From assembly GCA_030043855.1 (NCBI GenBank), contig JASHWW010000029.1:1-30975 (forward strand): 30,975 nt of DNA, in the 5' to 3' direction. Within the stretch, counting starts at the first letter, position 1. Each line of letters opens with the position of its first letter. The notes under the pieces are model-generated. The model was given only the letters and a program-made list of their open reading frames with translations. It did no database searches and had not been told where the DNA came from. This DNA is from Thermoplasmata archaeon. GTDB lineage: Archaea > Thermoplasmatota > Thermoplasmata > Lutacidiplasmatales > UBA184. This document shows, one piece after another, positions 8,207-16,220 of the stretch. The position numbers were made by a program, and so were the translations under genes.

Positions 8207-8315
8207 GCCCGTGTGGGGTAGCTACGGGTTCGGGGCCGAACCCCCGACCTGCTGCACTGGATTATCCTAGAGGCCTGCGGAGCCTCAGACCTGGGTTCGA
8301 ATCCCAGCACGGGCG
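8207..8315 (+). tRNA. tRNA-Arg (anticodon GCG) with an intron in the D-loop
   Basis: All arms can be drawn. Acceptor GCCCGTG (8207-8213) pairs with CACGGGC (8308-8314), discriminator G8315. D-stem 8216-8219 faces 8265-8268. Anticodon stem GAGGC/GCCTC (8270-8274, 8282-8286) closes loop CTGCGGA with anticodon GCG. Variable loop AGAC; T-stem CTGGG/CCCAG with TTCGAAT loop. No CCA is encoded. The span is 109 nt because the D-loop carries an insertion; removing 34 nt leaves a standard 11-nt D-loop and a 75-nt tRNA. The product decodes CGC and CGU. The intact conserved positions argue against a pseudogene. Confidence 0.88.
8223..8256 (+). other. putative 34-nt tRNA intron at a non-canonical D-loop site
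   Basis: The insertion forms a bulge-helix-bulge: GTAG (8218-8221) pairs with CTGC (8252-8255) with one T-G pair; a 3-nt bulge CTA (8222-8224) lies on the 5' strand and ACT (8256-8258) on the 3' strand. Between them an intron hairpin of about 10 pairs (8225-8235 with 8241-8251, one C-C mismatch) closes on loop CCGAA. Symmetric cuts in the two bulges remove 34 nt either as 8223-8256 or 8224-8257, giving D-loop AGCCTGGATTA or AGCTTGGATTA. The exact cut is ambiguous by one base. This is the substrate shape of the archaeal tRNA splicing endonuclease. Confidence 0.72.
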
Positions 8316-8416
8316 TTCCCTCGCCGGGAACCGGCGTTCGCGGCCCCGATGGCACCCCGCGCAACGGGCAACGGCTCTTAGCGAACGGCGGCTTCGGGGA
8401 CGGGACGCGAGGCGCC

Positions 8417-9112
8417 ATGACGGACACCGATGCGATGCGAATCGTCGTGCGCCCACACGGTCCGTACCGCGTGACCGGCAAGGTCCCGCTCGCCGTGTGG
8501 CGGATCACCCCGAACGCTCGGGGCGAGTCCTGGGAGTGGACGGAGGGACGTCGATTCCCGATCCAAGACGAGTACGACCTGTGCCGGTGCGGACAGTCCC
8601 GGAACAAGCCGTTCTGCGACAACTCGCACCTGAAGGTCGGATTCGAGGGGAAGGAGACCGCCACGCGTCGCCCGATCGAGCGGCAGTCCGAACTTCTCGA
8701 GGGGCCGACCCACATCCTCAGCGACGCCGAGGGGTTGTGCGCCTTCGCCCGTTTCTGCGACCCCGGCGGGAAGATCTGGTCGCTGATCGAACGGACGAAC
8801 GACCCGAAGATCCGCGACCTGGTCGTCCGCGAGGCGTCCCACTGTCCCTCCGGACGGCTCGTGCTGCGCGACCGCGCGACCGGCGCCACGGTCGAACCGG
8901 AGCTGCCCCCCTCGATCGGCTTGGTCGAAGACCCGGCGCTGGAGTGCAGCGGGCCGCTCTGGGTGCGCGGCGGCGTGATCGTCGAATCGGCGGACGGGAC
9001 GCGGTACGAACGACGGAACCGGGTGACCCTGTGCCGGTGCGGGGCGTCGACCAACCTGCCGTTCTGCAACGGGAGCCACGCGTCCGTGCACTTCCAGGAC
9101 GGGCTCGTCTGA
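8417..9112 (+). CDS. double CDGSH-type iron-sulfur protein
   Basis: A 231-residue protein with two CDGSH iron-sulfur motifs: CRCGQSRNKPFCDNSH near residue 56 and CRCGASTNLPFCNGSH near residue 206. Each keeps the three Cys and one His that bind a [2Fe-2S] cluster, but the name-giving tetrad is altered in both (CDNSH and CNGSH). Between them lies a Fer4_19/divergent ferredoxin-like segment (GLCAFARFCDPGG and a second Cys in EASHCPSG). Such proteins are thought to carry electrons or clusters in the cytosol; the specific role is unknown. ATG start at 8417, about 100 nt after the tRNA. The small Cys-rich gene follows on the same strand. Confidence 0.85.
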   Translation: MTDTDAMRIVVRPHGPYRVTGKVPLAVWRITPNARGESWEWTEGRRFPIQDEYDLCRCGQSRNKPFCDNSHLKVGFEGKETATRRPIERQSELLEGPTHILSDAEGLCAFARFCDPGGKIWSLIERTNDPKIRDLVVREASHCPSGRLVLRDRATGATVEPELPPSIGLVEDPALECSGPLWVRGGVIVESADGTRYERRNRVTLCRCGASTNLPFCNGSHASVHFQDGLV

Positions 9113-9153
9113 GCGACCCGCCGGGCGAGGGACGACCGCCTCGCCGGTCGGAG

Positions 9154-9336
9154 TTGCCGTTTCCGGAGTCGCTGTGCCACCGATGTGCGGCGCCCCCGAA
9201 GTACGTGCGAACCTCGTCGAGCGTCTTCGTGCTGTGCCCGCTCGTTCCCGAGCGGTACCCGCGCCAGCCCGTGCTCCGCTGTGCCCTGTTCCGGCCCCGT
9301 TCCCGCCCGACCGATCCGGCGCCGGATGGCCCCTGA
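9154..9336 (+). CDS. small four-cysteine protein, unknown function, probable TTG start
   Basis: This 60-residue frame reads as protein, not as GC-rich noise: PFPESLCHRC, then VFVLCPLVPERYPRQPVLRC and a proline-rich tail. Four cysteines (C8, C11, C28, C43) could form one zinc site. I recall similar short archaeal and bacterial proteins with the 'CHRC ... YPPQPV..C' pattern but no function. The frame is open upstream through the end of the CDGSH gene, with no ATG or GTG before the conserved part; the TTG at 9154, preceded by GGAG, is the best start. It lies 41 nt after the CDGSH stop, so the two may be co-transcribed. Confidence 0.6.
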   Translation: MPFPESLCHRCAAPPKYVRTSSSVFVLCPLVPERYPRQPVLRCALFRPRSRPTDPAPDGP

Positions 9337-9414
9337 TCCTCGCGAAGCGTCGACTCGTCCGCGGGGGGTCCCCGAACCCGGTCCGGGGCAGGGTGGTCGT
9401 CGCGGGGGCCCCCG

Positions 9415-12400
9415 TCAGGGGGTCCACTCCGGAGGAACCGGAGGTTCCTTCTGTCGGCGACGGACGAGAAGCACCACCGCGACGGTGGCGGCCCCCAACC
9501 CCATGCCGATCACCAGGGTCTCGAAGATCACGATAGGGGTCTCATCGCTCGGTGGTGCGGGGGCCGGGGAGCTGGGCGCGAACGTCGCGATGACCGCGGT
9601 CGGGGCGGACCCCTGAATCGTGAGGTTGGCCTCCGTCAGCGAGCCGAACTGACCGGTGGACGTCTCCACCGAAAGGGACCAGGTGCCGTTCGCCAGTGCC
9701 AGCACGAGGACCGTAGCGTTGGTCGAGTTCGAGACGGTCGAGCCGCCCGAAAGGGCGCTCGCCGTCGCGGTCCAGGTCGTGTTCGCCGGGAGGCCGGTCT
9801 CCTCGATCACGACCGAGTACCGGGCCGGGGTGGCATTCGATGCCGCGAACGCGATGTCGATCGACTGGAACGCTCCGGCGACCGTGAACGAGCCGCCCGT
9901 CGGGGTGGCGGTGTATCCCGCGACCGAGACGACGGTGTAGGAGTAGCTGCCGTTCGGCTCGCTCGCGATCAACGACGAGCTGTTGCCGAGGAGGGGAGAT
10001 CCGGCACCGATCGTCACCCCCCAGACCGTTCCGGCCGGGAGGCCGCCCTCCGAGAACTCGACCGCGTACACCGAAGTGGATCCCGGCGCGAACGTCACCG
10101 AGATCGCGACCGCGGAGCCGGCGACCGTCAGGGTCCCGTTCGGCGAACCCGCGAGATAGCCCGCGACCGCTCCGACCGCGTAGTCGTACGTCCCGTTCGG
10201 CTCCGTGAAATTGATGGTAGCCGCGGTCGCCGCAGCCGAGGATCCGTTGACGCTGACCTCCCAGGACGTCGCGGCCGGTAGTCCGGACTCTGAGAACTCG
10301 ACCGTGTAGAGTCCGGCGGCCGCCTGGAACGAGATCGAGACGGTGAGCGGGACGCCCGCGACCGTGAACATCCCCGACTGCGGGGACGGATAGAACAGCC
10401 CCACGACATCCCCGACCTGGAAGGGGTACGTCCCGTTCGATTGGTCGAAACGGACGGTCGTGAACGCGGAGAGGTAGGTGGTCCCGGCGGCCGTCACGCT
10501 CCAGTTCGCTCCCGTCGGGAGGCCCGTTTCGGCGAACGTGACGAGATAGCTCGGCGTCGTCGAGACGAAGTTGATATCCACCGTGATGGGAGTGTTTCCT
10601 GCGTCGATCGTTCCCGAGGCCGGAGTCACTCGGTAGCCGGGCGGTGCCCCAACGCTGTACGAGTACGTTCCGCTGGGCTCCGTGAAGTTCAACCGATCGG
10701 TGGGGGCGGTCGCGGCCTCCCGCACTCCGGCGAGCGTGACGTTCCACGGCGCCCCGTTCGGAAGACCCTCGGCAACGAACTCGATCGGGTCGCAGGACGC
10801 GGAGCCCTGGGAGAAGGAGATCGATCGTACCACGCCGGTGGTCCCGATGACCAACGTGCCGTTGCACGGGCTGGCGGTGTACGTCCCGGAGTAGGTGCTG
10901 TTGTACGGAGGGATCGTGAAGTTGTACGTTCCGGTCGGCTCGGCGAACACGTCCGCCGTCTGGTTCGAACTCTGCTCGGTAGTGCCCACGACCGCGGTCC
11001 AGCCGGGGTCCTCCGGACCGAGGATCGGCAGGCCGCTCTCGACGAGGCCGATCGGATACAGCCCGGTCTCCGTCGTGTAGTTGACCTCGAGGCCGGTCGG
11101 ATTCCCGTCGCTCCCGGCCGTCACGGTCACCGGCCCCGCGAAGTACGGGCCCGTCGGCAACGGGTCGTACCACGACACCGGCAACCCCTCGTAGGCGTAC
11201 CACAGGACGTACACCGAGATCACGGTCTGGTTCGAGGAGACGAGTTGCGGGACGTCGCCCCCGATGGCGACGGTCCAGTCGGTCCCGGTGGGGAGCCCGT
11301 TCTCGGTGATGGTGACGGGGCCCACGTCGCCCCCGGTGGCGTCGTCGGCGACGAGGCATTCCAGGGTCCGGTTCGCCGTGTTGGTCCCGCACACGTTGCC
11401 GTTCGTGAAGTCGAACGCCATGCCGGAGGGATCGAATTGCACCACGGCCGCGACGGACTCGTTCGCGGGGGAGATCATCAGGACCGTCTCGCCGTCGGCG
11501 GCCCAGACGTACCCGTCGTCCCAGTCGTACGTGACCCCTTCGAGATTCCCCCCGCCAACGGTGGTGATCGTGGCGATCACGCCGGTGCCGCCCGGATTGA
11601 GCACGCTGAGGTTCCCCGAATCGGAGTTGGTCACGTAGACGTCCCCGGTCGCGTTGTCCACGACGACCCCGTACGGCGCCGTCCCGACGCCCACCGAGGC
11701 GACCACCGAGTTCGAAACTCCGGAGATCGTCGTCACCGCGTCGCTGCCGGAGTCGGCCACGTACACGTCCCCCGTGCTCGCGTTCACGGCGACCCCGATC
11801 GGGTCGTCTCCGACCTCCACCGCACCGACCACGGACAACGTCGTTCCGTTGATCACGGAGACGTTATCGCTCCCGCTGTTCGCCACGTAGACGAACCCGT
11901 TCGCGGGGTCGTACGCGACCCCCATCGGGGCGATATCGGTGAAGATCTCCGCGATCGGCGCGCTCAAGTTGCCGTACAGAACGCTGACGTTGTTCGTTCC
12001 TGAGTTGGTGACGAACACGTCCCCCGTCGCAGGGTCGTAGGCGACGCCGAACGGATCTGGTCCGACAGGTACCGTCAGGTTGACCTGAGGGGAGCTCGGG
12101 GCGGGTACGTTGGCCGGGACGATATCGACGCTGGAAGGAGGATCTGCGACGTAGAGCGACTGGTCGGAAGAATCGTACGCTAGCCAGGCCGGGGTACCAG
12201 CGATGGGGGTCAGACCCGGCACCGACCGTGTGAGCGGCACCGTCGCAAAGCGGTGCGCGGGAACGACGGACCGCACGGACCCCATATTCGTCGGAGAGGG
12301 GGAATGCCCCGATTCCGCTGCCGAGATCCTGCCGGCTCCGGCGAGGGAGCCGAGCAGCAGCACGGAGATCGCCACGACCCCGCCGAGCGCGATCCACCGG

Positions 12401-12480
12401 GGGGTGGCTGGTACGTGACCGACCCGTCGAGAGAAATCGGTCCCCGCGCGACCGCAGACTGCCGATCCCGGGCCGGACAT
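9415..12480 (-). CDS. large cell-surface protein: seven-bladed YVTN propeller plus seven GLP-type repeats
   Basis: A 1021-residue protein. Residues about 28-55 form a signal/anchor helix (ALGGVVAISVLLLGSLAGAG). Next come seven YncE/YVTN-type blades (e.g. GVAYDPATGDVFVTNSGTNN), so a complete propeller, to about residue 380. Then seven Ig-like repeats each opening with E.GLP....W (ENGLPTGTDW, ESGLPILGPEDPGW, AEGLPNGAPW, ETGLPTGANW, ESGLPAATSW, EGGLPAGTVW, ETGLPANTTW) and most containing EPNGTY-type turns. A C-terminal membrane helix (about 985-1007) ends in basic RRRQK. The ectodomain is rich in NxS/T sites. Likely a surface adhesin or envelope protein held at the membrane with its bulk outside. 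AAGAAAGATACC about 28 nt before the ATG may be the TATA element. Ligand unknown. Confidence 0.85.
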   Translation of the reverse strand: MSGPGSAVCGRAGTDFSRRVGHVPATPRWIALGGVVAISVLLLGSLAGAGRISAAESGHSPSPTNMGSVRSVVPAHRFATVPLTRSVPGLTPIAGTPAWLAYDSSDQSLYVADPPSSVDIVPANVPAPSSPQVNLTVPVGPDPFGVAYDPATGDVFVTNSGTNNVSVLYGNLSAPIAEIFTDIAPMGVAYDPANGFVYVANSGSDNVSVINGTTLSVVGAVEVGDDPIGVAVNASTGDVYVADSGSDAVTTISGVSNSVVASVGVGTAPYGVVVDNATGDVYVTNSDSGNLSVLNPGGTGVIATITTVGGGNLEGVTYDWDDGYVWAADGETVLMISPANESVAAVVQFDPSGMAFDFTNGNVCGTNTANRTLECLVADDATGGDVGPVTITENGLPTGTDWTVAIGGDVPQLVSSNQTVISVYVLWYAYEGLPVSWYDPLPTGPYFAGPVTVTAGSDGNPTGLEVNYTTETGLYPIGLVESGLPILGPEDPGWTAVVGTTEQSSNQTADVFAEPTGTYNFTIPPYNSTYSGTYTASPCNGTLVIGTTGVVRSISFSQGSASCDPIEFVAEGLPNGAPWNVTLAGVREAATAPTDRLNFTEPSGTYSYSVGAPPGYRVTPASGTIDAGNTPITVDINFVSTTPSYLVTFAETGLPTGANWSVTAAGTTYLSAFTTVRFDQSNGTYPFQVGDVVGLFYPSPQSGMFTVAGVPLTVSISFQAAAGLYTVEFSESGLPAATSWEVSVNGSSAAATAATINFTEPNGTYDYAVGAVAGYLAGSPNGTLTVAGSAVAISVTFAPGSTSVYAVEFSEGGLPAGTVWGVTIGAGSPLLGNSSSLIASEPNGSYSYTVVSVAGYTATPTGGSFTVAGAFQSIDIAFAASNATPARYSVVIEETGLPANTTWTATASALSGGSTVSNSTNATVLVLALANGTWSLSVETSTGQFGSLTEANLTIQGSAPTAVIATFAPSSPAPAPPSDETPIVIFETLVIGMGLGAATVAVVLLVRRRQKEPPVPPEWTP

Positions 12481-12534
12481 CCTGGCTCCGTACGGTCCAC
12501 GGGGGTATCTTTCTTGGGTGGAGATACGGCCCGT

Positions 12535-13299
12535 TTATTCCGACGCGGGAGCGGACCGCGACCGAGCGGACGGCCGGGACTCGGGCGGCAGGAACCGGAA
12601 CAGCCGAACGCCGCGGCGAGCCGGGCGAGGCGGCGCCCGGAGGCGGTGCGCGCCGACCGCCATCGTCGTACCGCGGATCGGCTCGAACTCCACCTCCTCG
12701 AATCCTTCCTCCGCGAACCAGGACCGGATCGAAGGAGTGAGGTCCGGAGGGAACCGGCCCCGGGTCCAAACGACCAGGCCGCCCGCCGCGCACAGCTCGG
12801 GCAGTCTTCGGATCGTCCGCCGAATGTCCGCGTTCGAGATGTTGCCGAAGATCCCGCAGGCGAGCAGGAGGTCCGCCGGGAGCGCCCCGGCCATCGCGGT
12901 CGTCTCCCCGGCGTCGGCGCGGACGAACGCGAGCGCGGGGAGTCGCAGCGCGGCCAGGGCACGGCGTCCCCGCGCCACGAGGGCGGGGTCCGAGTCGATG
13001 AGTCGGCCGGCGACCTCGCTGCGACGCCGCCACGTCGCGAGGACGCCCAGCAGGTCCCGTCCATCGCCGGCGCACAAGCTGAGCACGCGCACCGGGCCGC
13101 CAGGGCGTAGCCGGAGCTCTGCGCGAATCAATCGTCGGACGACCCGCAACCGACGATCCATCGTGCGCCCGGCCCCGTACTGACGGTGCCAGCGGACCCA
13201 TTCGCTGTTCCGCGACGGCGAGCGGTGCGATCGGCGGGCGGAGGGCGCGCGGACCGACCGTAGCGCCGTACGACGATCACTCCGATCCCGAACCGCCAC
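12535..13299 (-). CDS. class I SAM-dependent methyltransferase
   Basis: A Rossmann methyltransferase of about 254 residues from the chosen start. SAM motif I is RVLSLCAGDGRDLLGVL, the acidic loop is LIDSDPALVARGRRAL, and a later strand reads LLACGIFGNIS. The N-terminal EWVRWHRQY is also a family feature, so the gene must begin upstream of the ATG at 13161. The nearest in-frame start before it is GTG at 13299, 23 bp inside the end of the upstream dehydrogenase gene with GGAG just before it; no other ATG/GTG/TTG fits, so this start is a best guess. Substrate unknown. Co-directional with and probably coupled to the hydroxy-acid dehydrogenase. Confidence 0.75.
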   Translation of the reverse strand: MAVRDRSDRRTALRSVRAPSARRSHRSPSRNSEWVRWHRQYGAGRTMDRRLRVVRRLIRAELRLRPGGPVRVLSLCAGDGRDLLGVLATWRRRSEVAGRLIDSDPALVARGRRALAALRLPALAFVRADAGETTAMAGALPADLLLACGIFGNISNADIRRTIRRLPELCAAGGLVVWTRGRFPPDLTPSIRSWFAEEGFEEVEFEPIRGTTMAVGAHRLRAPPRPARRGVRLFRFLPPESRPSARSRSAPASE

Positions 13300-14380
13300 G
13301 CTCCGCCAGGAACGAGCGGTCGAGGGCCGCGACGGACGGGCAGCCGAGTTGGGCGAGCGTGTTCGCCAGCTCGGACCGCAGCAGGTCCAAGTACTGCCCG
13401 ACGCCGCCCTCGCCCCCGAGCGCCAACGACCAGAGGATCGGCCGCCCGAGGCCCACGCCGGTCGCGCCGAGCGCCAGCGCGACGGCGATGTCGCTTCCGC
13501 GACGCACCCCGCCGTCGAGGAAGACGTCGGCGCGCTCTCCAATGGCGTCGACGATCACCGAGAGGGCGTCGAGGGTCGCGGCCGCCCCGTCCAACTGCCG
13601 GCCCCCGTGGTTGGAGACGACCACTCCAGCGGCGCCGTGCTCGACGGCGGCCCGGGCCTCGTCGGCCCGGAGGATTCCTTTTACGAGCACCGGGAGGCCG
13701 CCCCAGCTGCCGACGTCGCCGAGGAAGTCGAGGTTGACCCGTCCCGGCGCGGGGACGCGGTACCGGTCGCCGTCCCGGTCGAGCGCTCGGGCCGGCTGCC
13801 GGACGGCGGGCCCGTTCCCGATCGGTACCGGTCCGTCCATCGCAAACCCCAGGCGGGATTGGCGGTCCCGGGATCCGAGCACCGGCACGTCGACCGTGAC
13901 GACGATCGCCGAGTATCCGGCAGACGCCGCCCGCTCCACGAGCGATCGGCTGACGCTCGGATCGGCCTGCGGGTACAGCTGGAACCAGCGCGCTCCGCCC
14001 GGAGCGGCCGAGGCGATCTGCTCGAGCGATAGCGAGCTGAGGGTGCTGTAGGCTGCGAGGACACCCCGAGCCGCACACGCACGGGCCACCGCGGCCTCGC
14101 CGTCCGGGTGGATCTCGCGTTGGTACGCCGTCGGCGCGACGAAGAACGGTACGGCGACCTCGGTTCCCAGGAACCGGGTCCCGAGATCGAGGGTTCCGGC
14201 CCCGGTCAGCGTCCGCGGCAGGAGCGCGCGCCGGCGGAACGCCCCGACGTTCTCCCGCAGGGTCCGCTCATCCCCCGAGCCGCCCTGGATGTACGCCCAG
14301 ACGTCCGGACGCACCGCCCCCTCGGCGGCCCTCTCGAGGTCCGAGAGGTTCCACCTCGGGGACGACTCGGTCGGCGACAT
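13277..14380 (-). CDS. FMN-dependent alpha-hydroxy-acid dehydrogenase/oxidase (L-lactate dehydrogenase-like)
   Basis: A 367-residue TIM-barrel flavoprotein. It has the N-terminal DVWAYIQGGSGDERT (glycine-rich FMN contact), the substrate-side YPQADPSVSRSLVERA region, the Lys strand LPVLVKGIL, the active-site signature SNHGGRQLDGA with catalytic His and Arg, and the phosphate-binding FLDGGVRRGSDIAVALALGA. Family members oxidise L-lactate, glycolate or similar acids to 2-oxo acids, passing electrons to oxygen or a quinone; the substrate cannot be fixed here. ATG at 14380 gives the family N-terminus; the frame stays open upstream but as noise. A TTCAAAT element about 28 nt before the ATG would fit a leaderless transcript. 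Confidence 0.9.
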   Translation of the reverse strand: MSPTESSPRWNLSDLERAAEGAVRPDVWAYIQGGSGDERTLRENVGAFRRRALLPRTLTGAGTLDLGTRFLGTEVAVPFFVAPTAYQREIHPDGEAAVARACAARGVLAAYSTLSSLSLEQIASAAPGGARWFQLYPQADPSVSRSLVERAASAGYSAIVVTVDVPVLGSRDRQSRLGFAMDGPVPIGNGPAVRQPARALDRDGDRYRVPAPGRVNLDFLGDVGSWGGLPVLVKGILRADEARAAVEHGAAGVVVSNHGGRQLDGAAATLDALSVIVDAIGERADVFLDGGVRRGSDIAVALALGATGVGLGRPILWSLALGGEGGVGQYLDLLRSELANTLAQLGCPSVAALDRSFLAERGGSGSE

Positions 14381-14563
14381 CGGCGGCCGAGAACCTTCGC
14401 ACCGGATTTGAAGGCATCGACCGCCCGGCGGGGAACCAGGGCGGTGCGTCGCCGCCGGGACCGACGAGCGTTCCTGTCGCACGATAGGGAGATAAAGGAC
14501 GAAGCGCACGCGGCGGTGGGAGGAGACCGGGCCGGCACGACCACCGGCCGCTCGAACCGGGAG

Positions 14564-15340
14564 ATGGCCGACGGAGCCGACGAGGTCCGCATTCGGGACC
14601 TCAGCCGTCGCAGCACTCCCGAGTGGACCCCGCCGATCGGTGCCCTCGGCGGTCCGCCCGCCCACGAACTCTATCGCGACCTCGTGAACGCGGCGGGTCT
14701 CCAGCTGTGCCGTGGCTCGTCCGGGCTGCCGTGGGTCGTGCTCAAGGACGGAGAACGGACGCGGCGGTTCCCGGTACCCAGTGCCGAACTGCGCGGCGCC
14801 CTCGACCGGTTCCGGATGCGGCGCAACCTCCGCCCCGTGCCCGACCGGGACATCGAGGACTTCGTCCGCATCGTCGAGGCCCGCACGATGGATCCGGACC
14901 TCGACCTTCCACGCGTCGAGGACCTGTGGGTCGATGAGGGAGCCCCGACGACCGCGGGGCCGTCAGATGAGGTCGCCGAAGCCCCGAGCTGGTCGGAGGG
15001 CGAAGATCCCCGGGTCACCGGCTTCGGCACCTTGGCCCCCTCGGTGTCGATTTCCGGCGGCCGAACGCGATCGACGCGCGCGTCGGATGTGGTACCCCGG
15101 TACCTGCCGGTCCTCCGGGACCTCGTCCGCGAAGGGGAGTGGATGGGGACGGCGAACGAACTCTCCCGACGGATCGGCGACGATCCCGACGTGGTCTTCG
15201 GGAACCTGATCGAGCACCGGATCCGATTCGCCGAGACCGGCGTGGTCGTCGCGCCGGTCGAGGTCGAGGACGGTTGGCAGTTCCTGGCGGTCGACCGGAG
15301 CCGAGTCGTGCGCCACGGAGCGCCCGCGCCACCGAGATAA
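14564..15340 (+). CDS. unrecognised two-domain acidic protein
   Basis: A 258-residue soluble protein I cannot assign. The first 125 residues form a compact mixed domain (DLVNAAGLQLCRGSSGLPWVV, then RRFPVPSAELRGALDRF). An acidic, Ser/Pro-rich linker of about 45 residues follows, then a C-terminal domain (YLPVLRDLVREGEWMGTANELSRRIG, then FGNLIEHRIRF) whose helix pattern looks like a winged helix. That suggests DNA or protein contact, as inference only. ATG at 14564 follows GGGAG; an in-frame GTG at 14516 lies 22 nt after a GATAAAGG TATA-like box (14491-14498) and is an alternative start. Confidence 0.65.
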   Translation: MADGADEVRIRDLSRRSTPEWTPPIGALGGPPAHELYRDLVNAAGLQLCRGSSGLPWVVLKDGERTRRFPVPSAELRGALDRFRMRRNLRPVPDRDIEDFVRIVEARTMDPDLDLPRVEDLWVDEGAPTTAGPSDEVAEAPSWSEGEDPRVTGFGTLAPSVSISGGRTRSTRASDVVPRYLPVLRDLVREGEWMGTANELSRRIGDDPDVVFGNLIEHRIRFAETGVVVAPVEVEDGWQFLAVDRSRVVRHGAPAPPR

Positions 15341-15367
15341 GACCGAGTCCGCTCCCGCCCCACGTCC

Positions 15368-16156
15368 GTGGCGCACCCAGTACCGTCGGCCCTCGTGTTC
15401 GGTGTCGTGCTCCTCGCCTTGGGCGGGAGCCCCGCCACCGGCGTGGCACCGAGCGCGGGGGTGACGGCCGACCTCGCCTTCCACGCGAACGCCACGGCCG
15501 CCTCGTTCGGGTTTGCGCTCTCGTTCAACGCCACGTTTTCCGTCTCCGCACCGGTCGCCACCCCGGGGAGCTCCGCGAACGTCGTGGCGAACCTGACGGC
15601 ACCGACCTCGACCAACCTGTCGGTGACGTACTTCGGCGTCCGCAGCACGATCCCGGTCGCGCCGCTCGGCGCCCTGTACGACCGGACGATCCCCGGCCTC
15701 ACGTACACCTACCACGGGGTCCCCCTGCAGGTCGAGCTGAATCTCTCGGCGGTCGTCGCGGCGAACGCGACGGTCGACGGGCCCGCCACCGGCGGCGGCG
15801 CCTTCCGATGGGACGCTTCGGGCCCGCGGACCGTGCCGATCGACGTCGCCTCGGCCGCGAACGCGAGCACCCCCGTGACCGTCGTCTTCGCGCCGATCGA
15901 GTACGCGGTCAGCGTGGCCGTGGCGGCGGTCGGCACCCTGCCGGTCGTCGGCCCGATCTCCGTGCCGCTCTACTCCGGTTCGCTCGGCCTGGTGCCGGCG
16001 TCGCCGCCGACGGTGGCGATCTCCCTTCCGATCCCGTCGCCGACCCCGGCGACCAGCCCGCTGGGAGCGGATGGCGCGGCCGCTCTGGTGGTCGGCGTGG
16101 CCGCGGCGGCCGTCGTCGGATGCGTCGTGGGTTGGACGCTGCGGCGCTCGAAGTGA
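15368..16156 (+). CDS. secreted/membrane-anchored beta-rich protein, unknown function
   Basis: A 262-residue protein with an N-terminal signal sequence (about residues 6-25), an Asn/Thr/Ala-rich beta-strand ectodomain containing many NxS/T sites, and a C-terminal membrane helix (about 236-256, AALVVGVAAAAVVGCVVGW) ending in RRSK. This is the architecture of a surface protein anchored by its C-terminus, like the large propeller protein encoded at 9415-12480 but without its repeats. GTG start at 15368; an AGATAAG element overlapping the upstream stop lies about 28 nt before, consistent with a leaderless transcript. Confidence 0.7.
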   Translation: MAHPVPSALVFGVVLLALGGSPATGVAPSAGVTADLAFHANATAASFGFALSFNATFSVSAPVATPGSSANVVANLTAPTSTNLSVTYFGVRSTIPVAPLGALYDRTIPGLTYTYHGVPLQVELNLSAVVAANATVDGPATGGGAFRWDASGPRTVPIDVASAANASTPVTVVFAPIEYAVSVAVAAVGTLPVVGPISVPLYSGSLGLVPASPPTVAISLPIPSPTPATSPLGADGAAALVVGVAAAAVVGCVVGWTLRRSK

Positions 16157-16220
16157 ACCTCCAGCGCAGCGGGCGGGCGCCAACGGCAAGTGCGAGCGCG
16201 CGAATGCCGTACCCGGGACG

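Noticed and set aside
8207..8315. Interpretation as a tRNA pseudogene or two half-tRNAs
   Set aside because: All stems pair, conserved loop bases are present, and the insertion folds as a bulge-helix-bulge; a simple intron explains it best.
9415..11400. Periodic DNA similarity that might suggest a CRISPR or tandem-repeat array
   Set aside because: The periodicity comes from diverged protein repeats of about 80-100 residues; there are no identical short repeats with unique spacers.
13161..13161. ATG at 13161 as the start of the methyltransferase ending at 12535
   Set aside because: It would cut off the family-typical EWVRWHRQY segment, which is in frame just upstream.
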